DNA from: Nephromyces sp. MM_2019
Taxonomy: Eukaryota > Apicomplexa > Aconoidasida > Nephromycida
Reading direction: 5' to 3'
DNA: 31,229 nt
NCBI GenBank assembly: GCA_015657535.1
Contig: JADHZB010001517.1
Location: 2,501 to 33,729, forward strand
Part shown: in pieces, positions 22,002-31,229 of the stretch
How positions within the stretch are numbered: the first letter of the stretch is position 1
Layout: every line of letters starts with the position of its first letter
Made by a program: the position numbers and the translations under genes
The notes under the pieces: generated by a model
Database searches by the model: none
Told to the model about the DNA's origin: nothing
What the model saw: the letters and a program-made list of their open reading frames with translations, nothing else

Positions 22002-22017
22002 TAGTGTATGTACACTA
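22002..22017. repeat. GTGTA-hairpin element, copy 4
   Basis: TAGTGTATGTACACTA: 7-base arms with a TG loop. On the minus strand it is followed by a pyrimidine-rich stretch. No flanking exon is identified. Confidence 0.65.
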
Positions 22018-22147
22018 GAGAAGCACACCAAGAGTTAAGCCGTGGAAGCAAACACAGAAAGAAATCCACTTCAGAAGCCCACGCAGGGATGCACAGTAGA
22101 AGCACACACATAGGGATGATCCATAGAAGCATATACGCCAAAAAATT

Positions 22148-22193
22148 CTACCTAAAACTTCCACACAAACTCTACCTAAAACTTCCACACACA
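22148..22193. repeat. Two-copy 24-base direct repeat
   Basis: CTACCTAAAACTTCCACACA occurs at 22148 and 22172 with matching flanks. This is a recent tandem duplication in non-coding DNA. Confidence 0.85.
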
Positions 22194-22636
22194 CAACTGT
22201 TCACGCTGATCCTTACTCTCTAAATCAACCCCCAACAAATTTACACTACTCACACATCTCCAAAAAACAAACACTCCCATCTCCAACCTCAAGCACATAC
22301 AACTCAACTCCCCAGTCTCTTCTTAAAACAATCTGCTTCTACAAGTGGCAACCACAGCTATCGCAGCAACCAAGTTTGAAGCAATTTATAGGATTCTACC
22401 CAGTGTGTGTGCGTAGAAAGTGGATTTTCTATAGAAGCTAAGCAAACTAAAGAGAAGAGCTTTCACCAAAAGTCCCTATTAAAGCAGTAAGCCTTGCTTG
22501 ATATCACCCCAAATGCTCAATTCAGCACATATCAAATCCAATGATATCCCTTAAATAAGGCTTAGGAAAGCCCTTGGTACCTAATATACCGAGAAAAAAA
22601 TAGCGTTTTTCTTCTGTTTCCTTTTCTGCTTGCCGA

Positions 22637-22648
22637 GTGTACGTACAC
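22637..22648. repeat. GTGTA-hairpin element, copy 5
   Basis: GTGTACGTACAC is a perfect 12-base palindrome, with GAG repeated directly on both sides. On the plus strand it is followed by CGAGCAG. Confidence 0.65.
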
Positions 22649-23478
22649 CGAGCAGCATAAACCAAGGCAACAAAGAAAAGATAAGATAACATTGGCAAAA
22701 AATCCAAAAATCATTTTTTTTAATTAGAGCATGAATTTTAGATTCAAACAAAAAAGCCAAGATTCTCAAAAACGTTAAGAAAAATAAATCAACTTTGTGC
22801 ACTCGATAAAAACTGTGAAAACTTCAATTTCCCTAATCCCGCGCTGAGAACTTTGTTTTTTTTTTCCAAAAGACCCGTCCTAAGCCTTTTCCTAAAGTAG
22901 GCAATCCTTCCTGCCTGCCTACTCTTCTCACATCAAAAAAGTTTTCATCATTTCTACTTTGATGAGATACTACCTCCTCAGGTGAGAGATGCGTAGCTCC
23001 TTGCAACTCTCATTTTCCATAACAGAATCACTCAAATCGCTAAAGAAATGCTCGAAAATTTACGAGCAACTTGCGTAAAAGCTAGGTGAAGTGAGTACTC
23101 CTGAGTAGTAGTTAATAGAGGGAATTGTTAAAGCCACCTCAAGTAAACACCCTAGACTAGCAAGCACAAACAGATTTTTACTTCTAGCAGCTTAGAAGTG
23201 GAGTCCTCTTTTTACGCAGAAAAGCATACAACCGCAGGTTCTATTCATAGTGAAACTCCAGATCACTATGAGGAGCTACGAAGGAGGGATTCAAAAAGGT
23301 AAAAATGATAAACTCGGGAAAAAAGACGTTTATTAATGGGAAAAACGACAGGCTTCTTAAAGAGAAAATCTCCCTTTAGAGCAGCAAAAAAAAAGCACAC
23401 ACAATGGTATATATATCAGCAGCGACATGAGCATCACTTTAGATACAAAGAGAACACACTGTGAACCAGGAATCATAC

Positions 23479-23640
23479 CACATAGAACACAACTAAGATA
23501 GTTGTATACGCACGCACCATATATACTAACGTGAAGCAACAAAGTATATCACATAGAGCACAACCAAGAGACTATGCACACCATATACACTAGCATGAAA
23601 AACAAAAGTATATATCACATAGAGTATGACCAGGAGACTC
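23479..23640. repeat. Diverged 66-71 base tandem repeat
   Basis: CACATAGARCACAACYAAGA begins units at 23479 and 23550, and a third partial copy (CACATAGAGTATGACCAGGA) begins at 23616. Shared internal words are CACCATATAYACTARCRTGAA and AAAGTATAT. The copies differ by substitutions and small indels. No coding frame spans it. Confidence 0.85.
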
Positions 23641-24116
23641 ATATTATCGTAATTTCCACACTGCAGAGTAGCAAAAATTCATAAATTTGCACTCTAACGC
23701 ACAAAAATAGAGGGAACCAAAAAATTATTAAACCCTCCCATACTCGTGGCAATGCGAAGATCATAATAGGAACATCTCCTTTAACGGCCTGAACTACTGC
23801 TTTCTAGATTGTTGATACTCGAAAAACTGCTGTGTGTTCCTTCGATAAAGCCTTTAGATTCGATTCAACTTGATCATTCTTTTCCGGTGCAAACAAAGTC
23901 AATTCTTCTTTTAAAAGGTAAGCTCAATGTTGTGTGCGTGATTTATCAACTCTTTGAAAATAGAGTTTAGTCCTGAGGGTGCGTAGAATCAACCTCCAAT
24001 ACATATTTTAAGAAGCTTCATATAGGGAGGTTAGTAGTGCCTTCTCGCTACTTGTAGCACGAGGTAATAAAAAGTCACGGAAATTTCGTAACCTGCGAGC
24101 ACTTCACATGAAGCGT

Positions 24117-24154
24117 GCGTGGCGGTGTGTCCGGATGTCCATATACCGCCACGC
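24117..24154. ncRNA. Candidate structured RNA: strong G+C-rich hairpin
   Basis: GCGTGGCGGTGT at 24117-24128 pairs over 12 bases with ATACCGCCACGC at 24143-24154 (one G-U), leaving a 14-base loop, GTCCGGATGTCCAT. Flanking GCACTT and AGTGC may extend it. It is a local G+C peak in A+T-rich DNA. No family is recognised and the strand cannot be assigned. Confidence 0.3.
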
Positions 24155-24446
24155 AGTGCGCGTGCAACTCCCGGTGTACCTAAACTATGAAGCAGATCAC
24201 GTTGCTTGTCGTATTGTGTAGCGCGAGTCTGCCAAAAAGCACTGCACAAAGAAAAGAGGCTAGAGCGTAGTATACGGTGCAACTAGGGGTGTGTGCGTAC
24301 GGTATAGAGTGTTTTTTCTTCACGAGATGCAACAAACTTCTCTGGTTATAAGCTGTGTGTAGCGCACTGGATTTACGGTGCAGCGCCATCAAAGTTTGAG
24401 AGAGTGGGGGAAGTACCATTGGTAATTCCAAGTGTGTGTCTGATAT

Positions 24447-24531
24447 CGTTATTTATCGGCTGATTGGAGGTGGTTTCGTTGTTTATAAGCTGATTGGAGA
24501 TAAGACCTCTACTTATAAGGTAATTTGAAAG
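24447..24531. repeat. Diverged tandem repeat of about 30 bases, three units
   Basis: CGTTATTTATCGGCTGATTG, CGTTGTTTATAAGCTGATTG and CTACTTATAAGGTAATTTG begin successive units that share GATTGGAG. Confidence 0.8.
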
Positions 24532-24540
24532 AACTTACTC

Positions 24541-24655
24541 CCTACTCATCATCTAGGGGGAGATAAAGTACCCCGAAACTCATCACTTAGTGGGAGATCG
24601 AGAACCCCCCGCTAATCGTCCCACTGAGATATAACACTCCGTTCCCATCATCTAA
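24541..24655. repeat. Diverged tandem repeat of about 34 bases, three to four units
   Basis: Units begin CTCATCATCTAGGGGGAGAT, CTCATCACTTAGTGGGAGAT and TAATCGTCCCACTGAGATAT, and each carries a C-rich end. The array directly follows the 24447-24531 array. Confidence 0.75.
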
Positions 24656-25329
24656 ATTAAAGTTGCTACAGTAAAGCCACTAAAGCCTCAAAGATGAAAG
24701 CAAGCCTATCTACTAGTAACACAAGTAAAGCTTGACGCTATGCTTATTCTACAATAAGTCAGCTGCTATACACGAGTTACTCCACAATCCCCGATAGTAT
24801 GAAGCGCAAGACCACGCCCTCAGCACTAATGTAGTATACCACTTTCTCTAACAGGCAAATTTGCTAGCAATCTCCTGAGTCTTTTTGGTATAAAACTCGC
24901 AAAACATTCTCTTTCTAATAGAGGAGGTCGAGATCGATGCTCAATGCTAAAACAGCTTTTGCAGCATCGATAAACTTCCCACGCTCTGGTTGATTAAGAA
25001 TTTTTTTAGATGCGAATATTATTCAAGGCTAAATCTCTAGTATCCAATGCGTTAGAAGCTTTTATTATATTCAAAATAGTGCTTTGTCAGCCGTGTGGTG
25101 ACTAAAGAAAATTTTGGCGCAAACGCTGCAAGATCCAAGAAAAAAAGTGGAATCTTGTTTTTAATACTATGTGTGTGTATTTGTAGCGATTTAAGTTACC
25201 TGCTAGATATTTTTGGTGGAAAGCAAAAGGAGAGGCTCATGACCTTTGGTTTAAACATTAAGAAAACTCATCATAAAATGGAAGCCACCAGAAAATCTTG
25301 CAGTGCAAACATCGACTAATACAGAGGGT

Positions 25330-25577
25330 TATTTTTGTATGCATTGTGTTTTGTATGTGTGTATATGTGTTGTGTATATGTGTGTATGTTGTGCATGTGT
25401 GTGCATGTGTGTTGCGTTATATATGTGTGGGTGTTGTGTATGTATGTGTATGCGCATGTGTGTATGTTGTGCATGTGTGTGTATGTGGGTCTGTTGTGTA
25501 TATATGTTGTGTGTGTGCCTGTATGTGTATGTGTGTGTATGCGTATGTGCGTGTGTGTATCACTGTGTTGCAGTGTG
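25330..25577. repeat. TG/ATG-rich microsatellite
   Basis: Irregular TGTGTATGTTGTG words over about 250 bases; all long frames here (Cys-Val-Tyr or Thr-His) are repeat translation. Confidence 0.93.
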
Positions 25578-26761
25578 TTTGAATGCAATGAAGCGTGTTG
25601 GTTCTTATTACCGGAGGAGGAGGATAACCTTCTTTACTCGGTAGTTATTAAAATTATCACAGAGAGAAGGCCTCAAATGATGATAAACCTCCCCATTGTC
25701 TTCATTTTTGTGAATCAGAGCCAAATGAAGTGCATTGGGAAGTGAGTGTAGAAATTAGCTACGCTATTGAGCGGAGGTCTCAGCTAAGACACGCTTTTTA
25801 GCGTGCAATTTTTGATGTCAGCTTTTAGGTATTGAAGGAATCAAGCACCTTGTGGTCAGAGAGTTGGGTGATTCATGCTATTTTACAAGCGAGAGATTTT
25901 CAGACTGCATGAACCCCTCTTTTTTCTGGTGAAAAATCAAGAGAAAATTGAGTATATTTTCGATGAAATATGCGGAAAGAAAATGGGATTTTATTTCCAA
26001 ATTTCATGACCTGGAAGGAGGAGTTGCTCTTGCTTTAGTTCCACGGAATTGTGCCGGAAAAGAGCATGTGTTTTTGGTGGCAAAGACTAGGCTTTTTCTT
26101 TATTTGATCTAGGTGGGAAAATGGAGTTGAAATACTCAGTTAAAGATTCTTTTCATAAAGTAAATGGGCAGATTTCGCTGAATTTATCGAGTTATTTTTG
26201 ATTTTATTCGTCTGACTCGACCTCACGGTTAAGAGAACTATGTTTTATAAGAGAACTGGTGAAGAAGTTTAAACTTATATAAACGTATAGTGAATGTTAT
26301 GGACTTAACCTTCACGCTCTCTGATTACCTGTCAGACTCGAATTTCTAATAGATTGTGTTTTAGAGGTATTTTGCCATTAGCTGTGTATTATTTCCCTTT
26401 TTTGGGTGTGAATTGTCTCTGCTGGTGTAGTAGACTCCTCCCTAAAGCCGATATTGCTTGGAAGATACACACTATAGTTACAAGCATAGCTACACACTAT
26501 ACCCCTTCATAATCTCCAATACCATAATGCCTGAGAATTGTAGTTTTCTCCTCAGTATACATGTTTGGTATTATTTAGTTCGCAACGGCATAAAGCTCAG
26601 CTGCTATATCACCTTCCTCTTGCAAAACAGCAATATTAGCCGCAGGAAGTACTTAAGCGCTTCTTATACATACGCCAGCCTATGAGCCTGTGCCTCAGTA
26701 ACCGGTAAAAACCAAGAAAAAGCCATTACGTAATAGAGGCGGAGATTTACAGAAGCCTCCA

Positions 26762-27005
26762 GCCTCGTCAAAATCCCTCACCACTTTCCACTCCTCGCCT
26801 GCCTCTCTTAAAAACCCTTTCCAAGCCTCAATAAAACCTCCAACCACTTTCAACCCCCACATCCCACCTTATTAGAAGGCCCCTCCCCCCCCAGCTCTCT
26901 CATCAAAACCCTCCCTCCGTACCTCCCTTCCGCTCTCATCAAATTCCATCCCACCCCACCCCCCACGCCGCCCTCTCATCAAAACCCTCCAACTCGCCCC
27001 CTCTT
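26762..27005. repeat. C-rich minisatellite with CTCTCATCAAAACCCTCC units
   Basis: CTCATCAAA recurs at about 26899, 26935 and 26975, with older variants towards 26762 (CTCGTCAAAATCCCTC) and long C runs between. The minus strand is therefore G-rich, with runs such as GGGGGGTGGGGTGGGATGG that could form a quadruplex. It sits just inside the candidate minus-strand gene start at 27060, where it would be intron 1. Confidence 0.8.
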
Positions 27006-27060
27006 TGATGCTTTCCAAAAATTCTTCCCCAAACACTGTTGCTGCGCTTACTTCCGACAT
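26986..27060 (-). CDS. Candidate first exon of a minus-strand gene divergent from PRP8
   Basis: ATG at 27060 begins MSEVSAATVFGEEFLESIKE, followed by GASWR before the G-rich minisatellite. The composition is protein-like. A good GTAAGC donor lies only three codons in (MSE|), so the exon may be very short; a later GTTGGAGG is poorer. It would start about 1.05 kb from the PRP8 ATG on the opposite strand. The family is unknown. Confidence 0.35.
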
Positions 27061-28115
27061 TTTTTTTGAGCTAGTCTCTTGTGGGATATTTGTAGTGGCG
27101 GAGAAGCTTCATTAAATTGAACCTGGGATCATCAGCCTCACTGTGAAGGGAGATATTTTCATCATTTTTTGCATACATTGTTCTCCTCTATTTCCGTCTG
27201 AGTATGGGCTCCCATCAATATTTTGCCTCTTGCTCATTCTTTCACCACACATGTCCCTACATTTAGTCTAGAATTTTGGATTCTTGCATATTTGTATACT
27301 TTCTTTTCCAAAGGAGAAAGCACACGAAATACCTGGTTTTTTGCAGGGCTCAACTCCAAGGCTGAGCTTTTGCCTGGTTTGTGTGCATCTGTGTTTAGCT
27401 CTGATTTAGCTCCTTTTGTCCCTCTGATTTGCCTCTCATTTTGCCTTTCATTTTTCTTTTCTTTTGCCTCTGATTTTGCCTCTATTTCTGCCTCTTTACT
27501 ACTTGAAGAATGTGGACTGTTTTGTTAAATGCTCATACACTCAACACATGATTTTGCGATCATCTTCTAAGATATGCGGGGGTGTGAATATACGCGGTAG
27601 ACTTTATTGATGTTGCCGATAAAGAGTGATGTTATATAAGAAGGAGTTACAGTAGGAGGTGTGTTTAAGCTCTGCCACGGTTTGGAATGCTTAGTTCATT
27701 GAAAGTCATTCGTTGCTTTTGTTGAAGAGATTTACACTGTGCTCTGTGCTTTCATATTTGCCGTGTTTTCCTCAAAGTAGACACAAGTGATGTGTGACCA
27801 GTTGTAGGTGCTTTGAGCCTTTATTACCTTTGTGTTTGGTGTGTGGTTAAGTTTGATTTTTCCTTTGTCATTTACATGAAGCTGGGGGTTTTTGTGGGAG
27901 ACTTGTGTATTATGTTGTGTGTGCGTATGTTGTATATGCATGTATATATATCTCTGTCCTCTCTCTCTTCTGTCTCTCGTCTCTCTCTCCTCTCTCCTCT
28001 CTCCCTCCCTCCCTCTACCACTCACACACATCTTCCTCTTCCTGTCTCTTCTACAGCTACTTTTAACTCTGGCAAACCCCATTATTTGTGATTGGGAGAG
28101 ACTTGTTTTCTCCGA
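27061..28115. promoter_or_regulatory. Intergenic region upstream of PRP8, with CT-rich 5' leader
   Basis: No coding exon seen. 27396-27500 is an imperfect TTTTGCCTCTGA repeat whose 101-codon frame is repeat-driven. 27956-28055 is strongly pyrimidine-rich (CTCTCTCTTCTGTCTCTC words) immediately before the PRP8 ATG and probably forms its leader or core promoter. If the 27060 candidate is real, this is a divergent promoter. Confidence 0.5.
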
Positions 28116-30778
28116 ATGCTAAGCGTTCAGCGTCCTCCCCCTCCCCCACCGGCTCTGCCCCAGGTGGGGCCGGCATTGTTAGAAAAGGCTAGAAAATGGC
28201 AGCAGTTGAATACAAAGAGATTTTCAACTGTACAGACATCGAAAAATCCCGCTTCTTCTTCAGAGAGGGGGGAGTTACCCCCCGAGCATCTGAGGAAGAT
28301 TATAAAAGACCATGGGGATATGACTAGTCGTAAGTATCGTCATGATAAGAGAGTTTACCTGGGTGCTTTAAAGTATGTTCCACATGCCGTCTACAAATTA
28401 TTGGAGAATATGCCCATGCCATGGGAGCAGGTGCGAAACGTAAAGGTCATCTACCATATAACTGGAGCTATCACTTTTGTTAACGAAATCCCCAGGGTAG
28501 TAGAGCCTTTCTACCTAGCACAATGGGGAACTCTATGGATTATGATGAGGAGGGAGAAGAGAGATAGAAGGCATTTCAAGAGGATGAGATTCCCTCCGTT
28601 TGATGATGAGGAACCTCCGCTTGATTATGGCGTAAGTTTCTGGACGGAATTGTGTATATATATAATGAGGAAGGAGGTGCTTTTCTTGTGATGAAGGTTA
28701 TTAATGCTCTTTTAAAACAGCTTTGTTTACTTTAGAGCGAGAGGTTTGGGTGTGTGTTTAATGTTGGGCGGGAGAGTCTACACACCACTTTGAAGGAGGA
28801 TTGAAGAAAAGCTTTGGGGAGTAAAAAGGGGTGGGATATGAGGAATTTCTCCCCTTGTGATTTTGATTGCATTTTTGGCGATTTTAACTGGTTATAATGA
28901 GATGAGGAAGGGGGTTCTGATGTGGGTTGGTGGTGTGTGGGTGTTGGATTGAGTTGTGTGTTGGATAGCGAGTTAGCCTGCTCTCCTTCTTGTAGAATAT
29001 GTTGCAATATACAGTGGAAGTGACTGAAAAGGCATAAATTTGACTGAAAGTTTTTGTGCTTAGAACTTTGGTTTTTGATGTTTCGTGTAGTTGCTAATCA
29101 TCCTTGTGTGTGTTGAAGGTTTAAAGCACTGATTGAAGCAAATGTGGCTGTATCATCCCTCTTAATTTTTGTGTGTTATCTGATGTTACTGAGCTGAAGC
29201 AATCAATGTAATGCCCTCTCCAGCTCACTGTAGCTCATGCCCTCTCCAATACGCTCAACCTCGTCCTCCCCCCTCCAACATACTCCACCTTGTCGCCCTC
29301 CCTCCGGCACACTCCAGTTTGTTGAAACCCGTAAAACTGCTCTGCTGCTGAAATAACTTCCTCTTCCTCTGTTTCAAAGAGCTTTTCATTATGTGTTTGC
29401 GTGTTTTTCCTCTTCTTCAAACTGCTTGAATTCAAGGGGGTGTACATACACTCAATATGCTTTCAGGACAATGTATTGGATGTTGAACCTCTGGAAGCCA
29501 TCCAAATGTCTTTGGATGAAGATGAAGATTCTCCAGTTTTTGATACCTTCTACGATCATCAGCCATACAAATATGATACGAAATACGTAAGTTGTTGGTT
29601 TGGTCATACGTAAAGTATGGCACACACAAATAGAGTGCCTCACACGCAAATAGAGTTCCGCACACGGATTTGCACACACACATACACACAGGTTCACACC
29701 CTCATAATCAAAATTGTTGATCTTTGGCTTTTGATTTTGATGTTTTCTTCAATACTAATGCCATGATTAAAGTGTGTGAGAGAGAATGATTTTATGGAAG
29801 TGTTTTCTCTTATATTCAGAGGTTGAGCCTGCATACATACTGCGGAGTGTTATGATTCAATATGGTTGCTTTTGAGGTTTCTAGGTTTTTGTCATTACAA
29901 AATTCTTTAGGTTAGGGAGTGTAGCTTTTTTTACTGAGTATTGGACTTTTGCTGTGTGTGTTTGTGTTCTACGAAGCCCATAAAATCTACTTCAACTCTC
30001 CACCTACCCATGTTTTCGTGTATACATCAACCCCCAAGCACACAGAAAGCCCATTTTTGCGACTTTTTCCCCCACTTTCTTTATTTTTTGATGTTTCTTT
30101 TCCCATGATTAATCCTTTCCTCTTCTTCCTCCGCTTCCTCTTCTCTCTCTTCGCTTCCTCTTCCTCATCCCCGCCTCTTCCTCTCCCCCTTCTTCCTCGT
30201 TTACTTTAACAAAGCCAATCGGCATCTCTCCCTTCTCCACTCTCAACATCCTGCTTTGATAAAAAACTCCAAAAATTGCCCCACAAATCGCTGTTTTCTC
30301 ACTTTCCCCCCCCCTTCAATGCAGGTGGATGGCCCTTCATATAAACGATGGCATCTAGACCTTTCTCAGATGAGTGTGTTGTATAGATTAGCAAATCAGC
30401 TTCTTTCGGATCTTCAAGATGAGAACTACTTCTACTTGTTTGATTTGAACTCTTTTTATACTGCAAAAGCTCTAAACATGGCGATTCCTGGAGGCCCAAA
30501 ATTTGAGCCTCTCTATAGAGATATGTATGAAGAAGATGAAGATTGGAATGAATTCAACGATATCAACAAGATCATTATTAGGCAGCAGATAAGAACAGAG
30601 TATAAAATAGCTTTTCCTTATATGTATAACAATCGCCCCAGAGAAGTTGCAATGGGTAGATATCACGTTCCAGTTTGCTCCTTCGTTAAGCCTGAAGATC
30701 CTGATTTGCCTAGCTTTTATTACGATCCAATCGTGAATCCGTTGCCAGCCTACCGAAGCAACACAGTGGGAGCAGATG
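28116..30778 (+). CDS. PRPF8: Pre-mRNA-processing-splicing factor 8, exons 1-3, 3' end beyond the window
   Basis: PRP8 is the large U5 snRNP scaffold at the heart of the spliceosome; about 2,300 residues in the family, so only about the first 310 are here. Exons: 28116-28631, 29467-29586 and 30325-30778; junctions are GGC|GTAAGT, TTTCAG|GAC, TAC|GTAAGT, ATGCAG|GTG and GATG|GTACGA. The first two introns are phase 0. An in-frame TGA at 28089-28091 makes 28116 the first Met. A proline-rich start is followed by [79 protein letters not shown] and [11 protein letters not shown]. Exon 3 has [58 protein letters not shown] and [14 protein letters not shown], all close to animal PRP8. The third donor is less canonical. 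Confidence 0.97.
28632..29466 (+). other. PRP8 intron 1
   Basis: 835-base GTAAGT...TTTCAG intron. It contains no exon-like frame. Hairpin copy 6 lies 13 bases upstream of its acceptor. The pieces GTAGCTCATGCCCTCTCCAA and CTCCAACATACTCCACCTTG recur loosely around 29210-29320. Confidence 0.85.
29438..29453 (+). repeat. GTGTA-hairpin element, copy 6, next to the PRP8 intron 1 acceptor
   Basis: GGGTGTACATACACTC: arms GGGTGTA and TACACTC pair with one G-U around a CA loop. It is followed by AATATGCTTTCAG and exon 2, so it occupies the branch-point-to-acceptor zone. Confidence 0.8.
29587..30324 (+). other. PRP8 intron 2
   Basis: 738-base intron from GTAAGTTG to CAATGCAG. Its 3' third (30110-30195) is pyrimidine-rich CTTCCTC repeats. 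The open frame at 29949-30209 is Phe/Leu/Pro/Ser translation of these and is not coding. Confidence 0.85.
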
Positions 30779-31229
30779 GTACGAGGGATTTGTGTGTGTG
30801 TGTGTGTGTGTGGTGGGTTGGGGGGTTTTTAGAGTATAGGGGTGGTGGGTGAGTCGGTGGTGTGTGTGTGTGTGTGAGGGTGGTTTTTAGTTTATGTTTC
30901 ACGTATCTATGCAACTGTCTCTGTTGCGATACTCTGTAAAAATATATGTATATTATGGGAAGAAGACCTTGGAGAATATATGTGTTAGTTGTGACTTTGG
31001 ATTGTGTAGCTACAGTGGTGAATCGTGCTGACAAGGCAAAACTATGTGTGTTTTTTTAGTATTCTGTTGATGCAGTTTCGTGCAGGAAAGCTTATGCTTT
31101 CATATTAAAAAGACTAGATGTATGTGTGTTTCTTTTTGTGTGTGTGTGTTTCTTTGTGTGTGTGTGTGTTTCTTTTTGTGTGTGTGTGTTTCTTTTTGTG
31201 TGTGTGTGTTTCTTTTTGTGTGTGTGTGT
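30779..31229 (+). other. Start of PRP8 intron 3, cut by the window edge
   Basis: After GTACGAGG come TG tracts, G-rich sequence and A+T-rich DNA. No PRP8-like frame appears before the edge, where the next conserved block (acidic linker, then the LLWAPRPF region in the family) is still missing. Confidence 0.75.
31121..31229. repeat. TTTCTTTTTG(TG)n composite minisatellite, 20-base period
   Basis: TCTTTTTGTGTGTGTGTGTT repeats about five times up to the window edge. The unit matches the array at 17346-17478. Confidence 0.95.

Larger units (their letters stand above)
22218..26870. other. Region with scattered coding-like pieces and repeats, no gene assembled
   Basis: About 4.6 kb. Minus-strand pieces with protein-like composition occur near 26680-26600 (AEAQAHRLAY, then NIAVLQEEGDIAAELYAVA), 26530-26480 (IMVLEIMKG), 25740-25640 (HKNEDNGEVYHHLRPSL), 24990-24860 (RGKFIDAAKAVLALSIDLDLL) and 23910-23750 (ELTLFAPEKNDQVESNLKAL, then AVVQAVKGDVPIMIFALP). 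They may be exons of one minus-strand helical-repeat gene starting near 27060, or a decayed copy. Phases could not be reconciled, and in at least two pieces the frame is broken at a TAG followed by AAAG. Confidence 0.35.

Noticed and set aside
24031..24431. Two overlapping 83-codon minus-strand frames
   Set aside because: They overlap the G+C-rich hairpin; only the first 40 residues of the longer look protein-like and no donor in a fitting phase could be confirmed.
25831..26110. Plus-strand frame around 25.8-26.1 kb broken by one TGA
   Set aside because: The opposite strand is also open here with equally protein-like sequence, no family is recognisable and splice sites do not fit, so I could not support either.
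27223..27528. 101-codon plus-strand frame upstream of PRP8
   Set aside because: It lacks an ATG at its start and its second half is the TTTTGCCTCTGA repeat; no recognisable domain.
29949..30209. 86-codon plus-strand frame
   Set aside because: Lies within PRP8 intron 2 and is made of pyrimidine-tract translation.

Overview
The window is intron-rich eukaryotic nuclear DNA, about 40% G+C by eye, from what looks like a single-celled protist. My best guess is an alveolate, possibly a coccidian-type apicomplexan. That rests on the divergent but clear spliceosomal and ESCRT proteins, the many short exons with GTAAG/GTATG donors and CAG acceptors, and the huge TG/CA microsatellites; nothing in the window fixes the taxon. 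No bacterial operons, prophage or CRISPR are present. Most open frames of 60-250 codons are microsatellite translations or chance frames. The real genes are found by joining exons.

Layout: (1) 1-1634, minus strand: transcription elongation factor TFIIS, with its LW domain, central domain and the start of the zinc ribbon, cut by the left edge. (2) About 1.7-10.7 kb: mostly non-coding A+T-rich DNA with some short candidate exons on both strands, none assignable. (3) 10745-19195, minus strand: a roughly 13-exon gene for an ALIX/BRO1-domain (PDCD6IP-like) ESCRT adaptor of about 720 residues. Its introns are full of CA/TG satellites, one holding a 78-base assembly gap. The reading frame stops right after the V domain, so the usual proline-rich tail is missing. 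(4) About 20.0-27.1 kb: scattered coding-like pieces on the minus strand that I cannot assemble, one convincing terminal exon at 20067-20163, several diverged tandem repeats and one strong G+C-rich hairpin. (5) 28116 to the right edge, plus strand: the first three exons of PRP8 (PRPF8), the core U5 snRNP protein, cut by the right edge inside intron 3.

The three identified genes (transcript elongation, membrane remodelling, splicing) are unrelated housekeeping functions; there is no sign of a functional cluster. The most unusual feature that annotation does not explain is a short hairpin family with core GTGTA-(CA/CG/TG)-TACAC. It occurs six times between 18.5 and 29.5 kb, once just upstream of a PRP8 splice acceptor and once inside the apparently open first exon of the ALIX gene.
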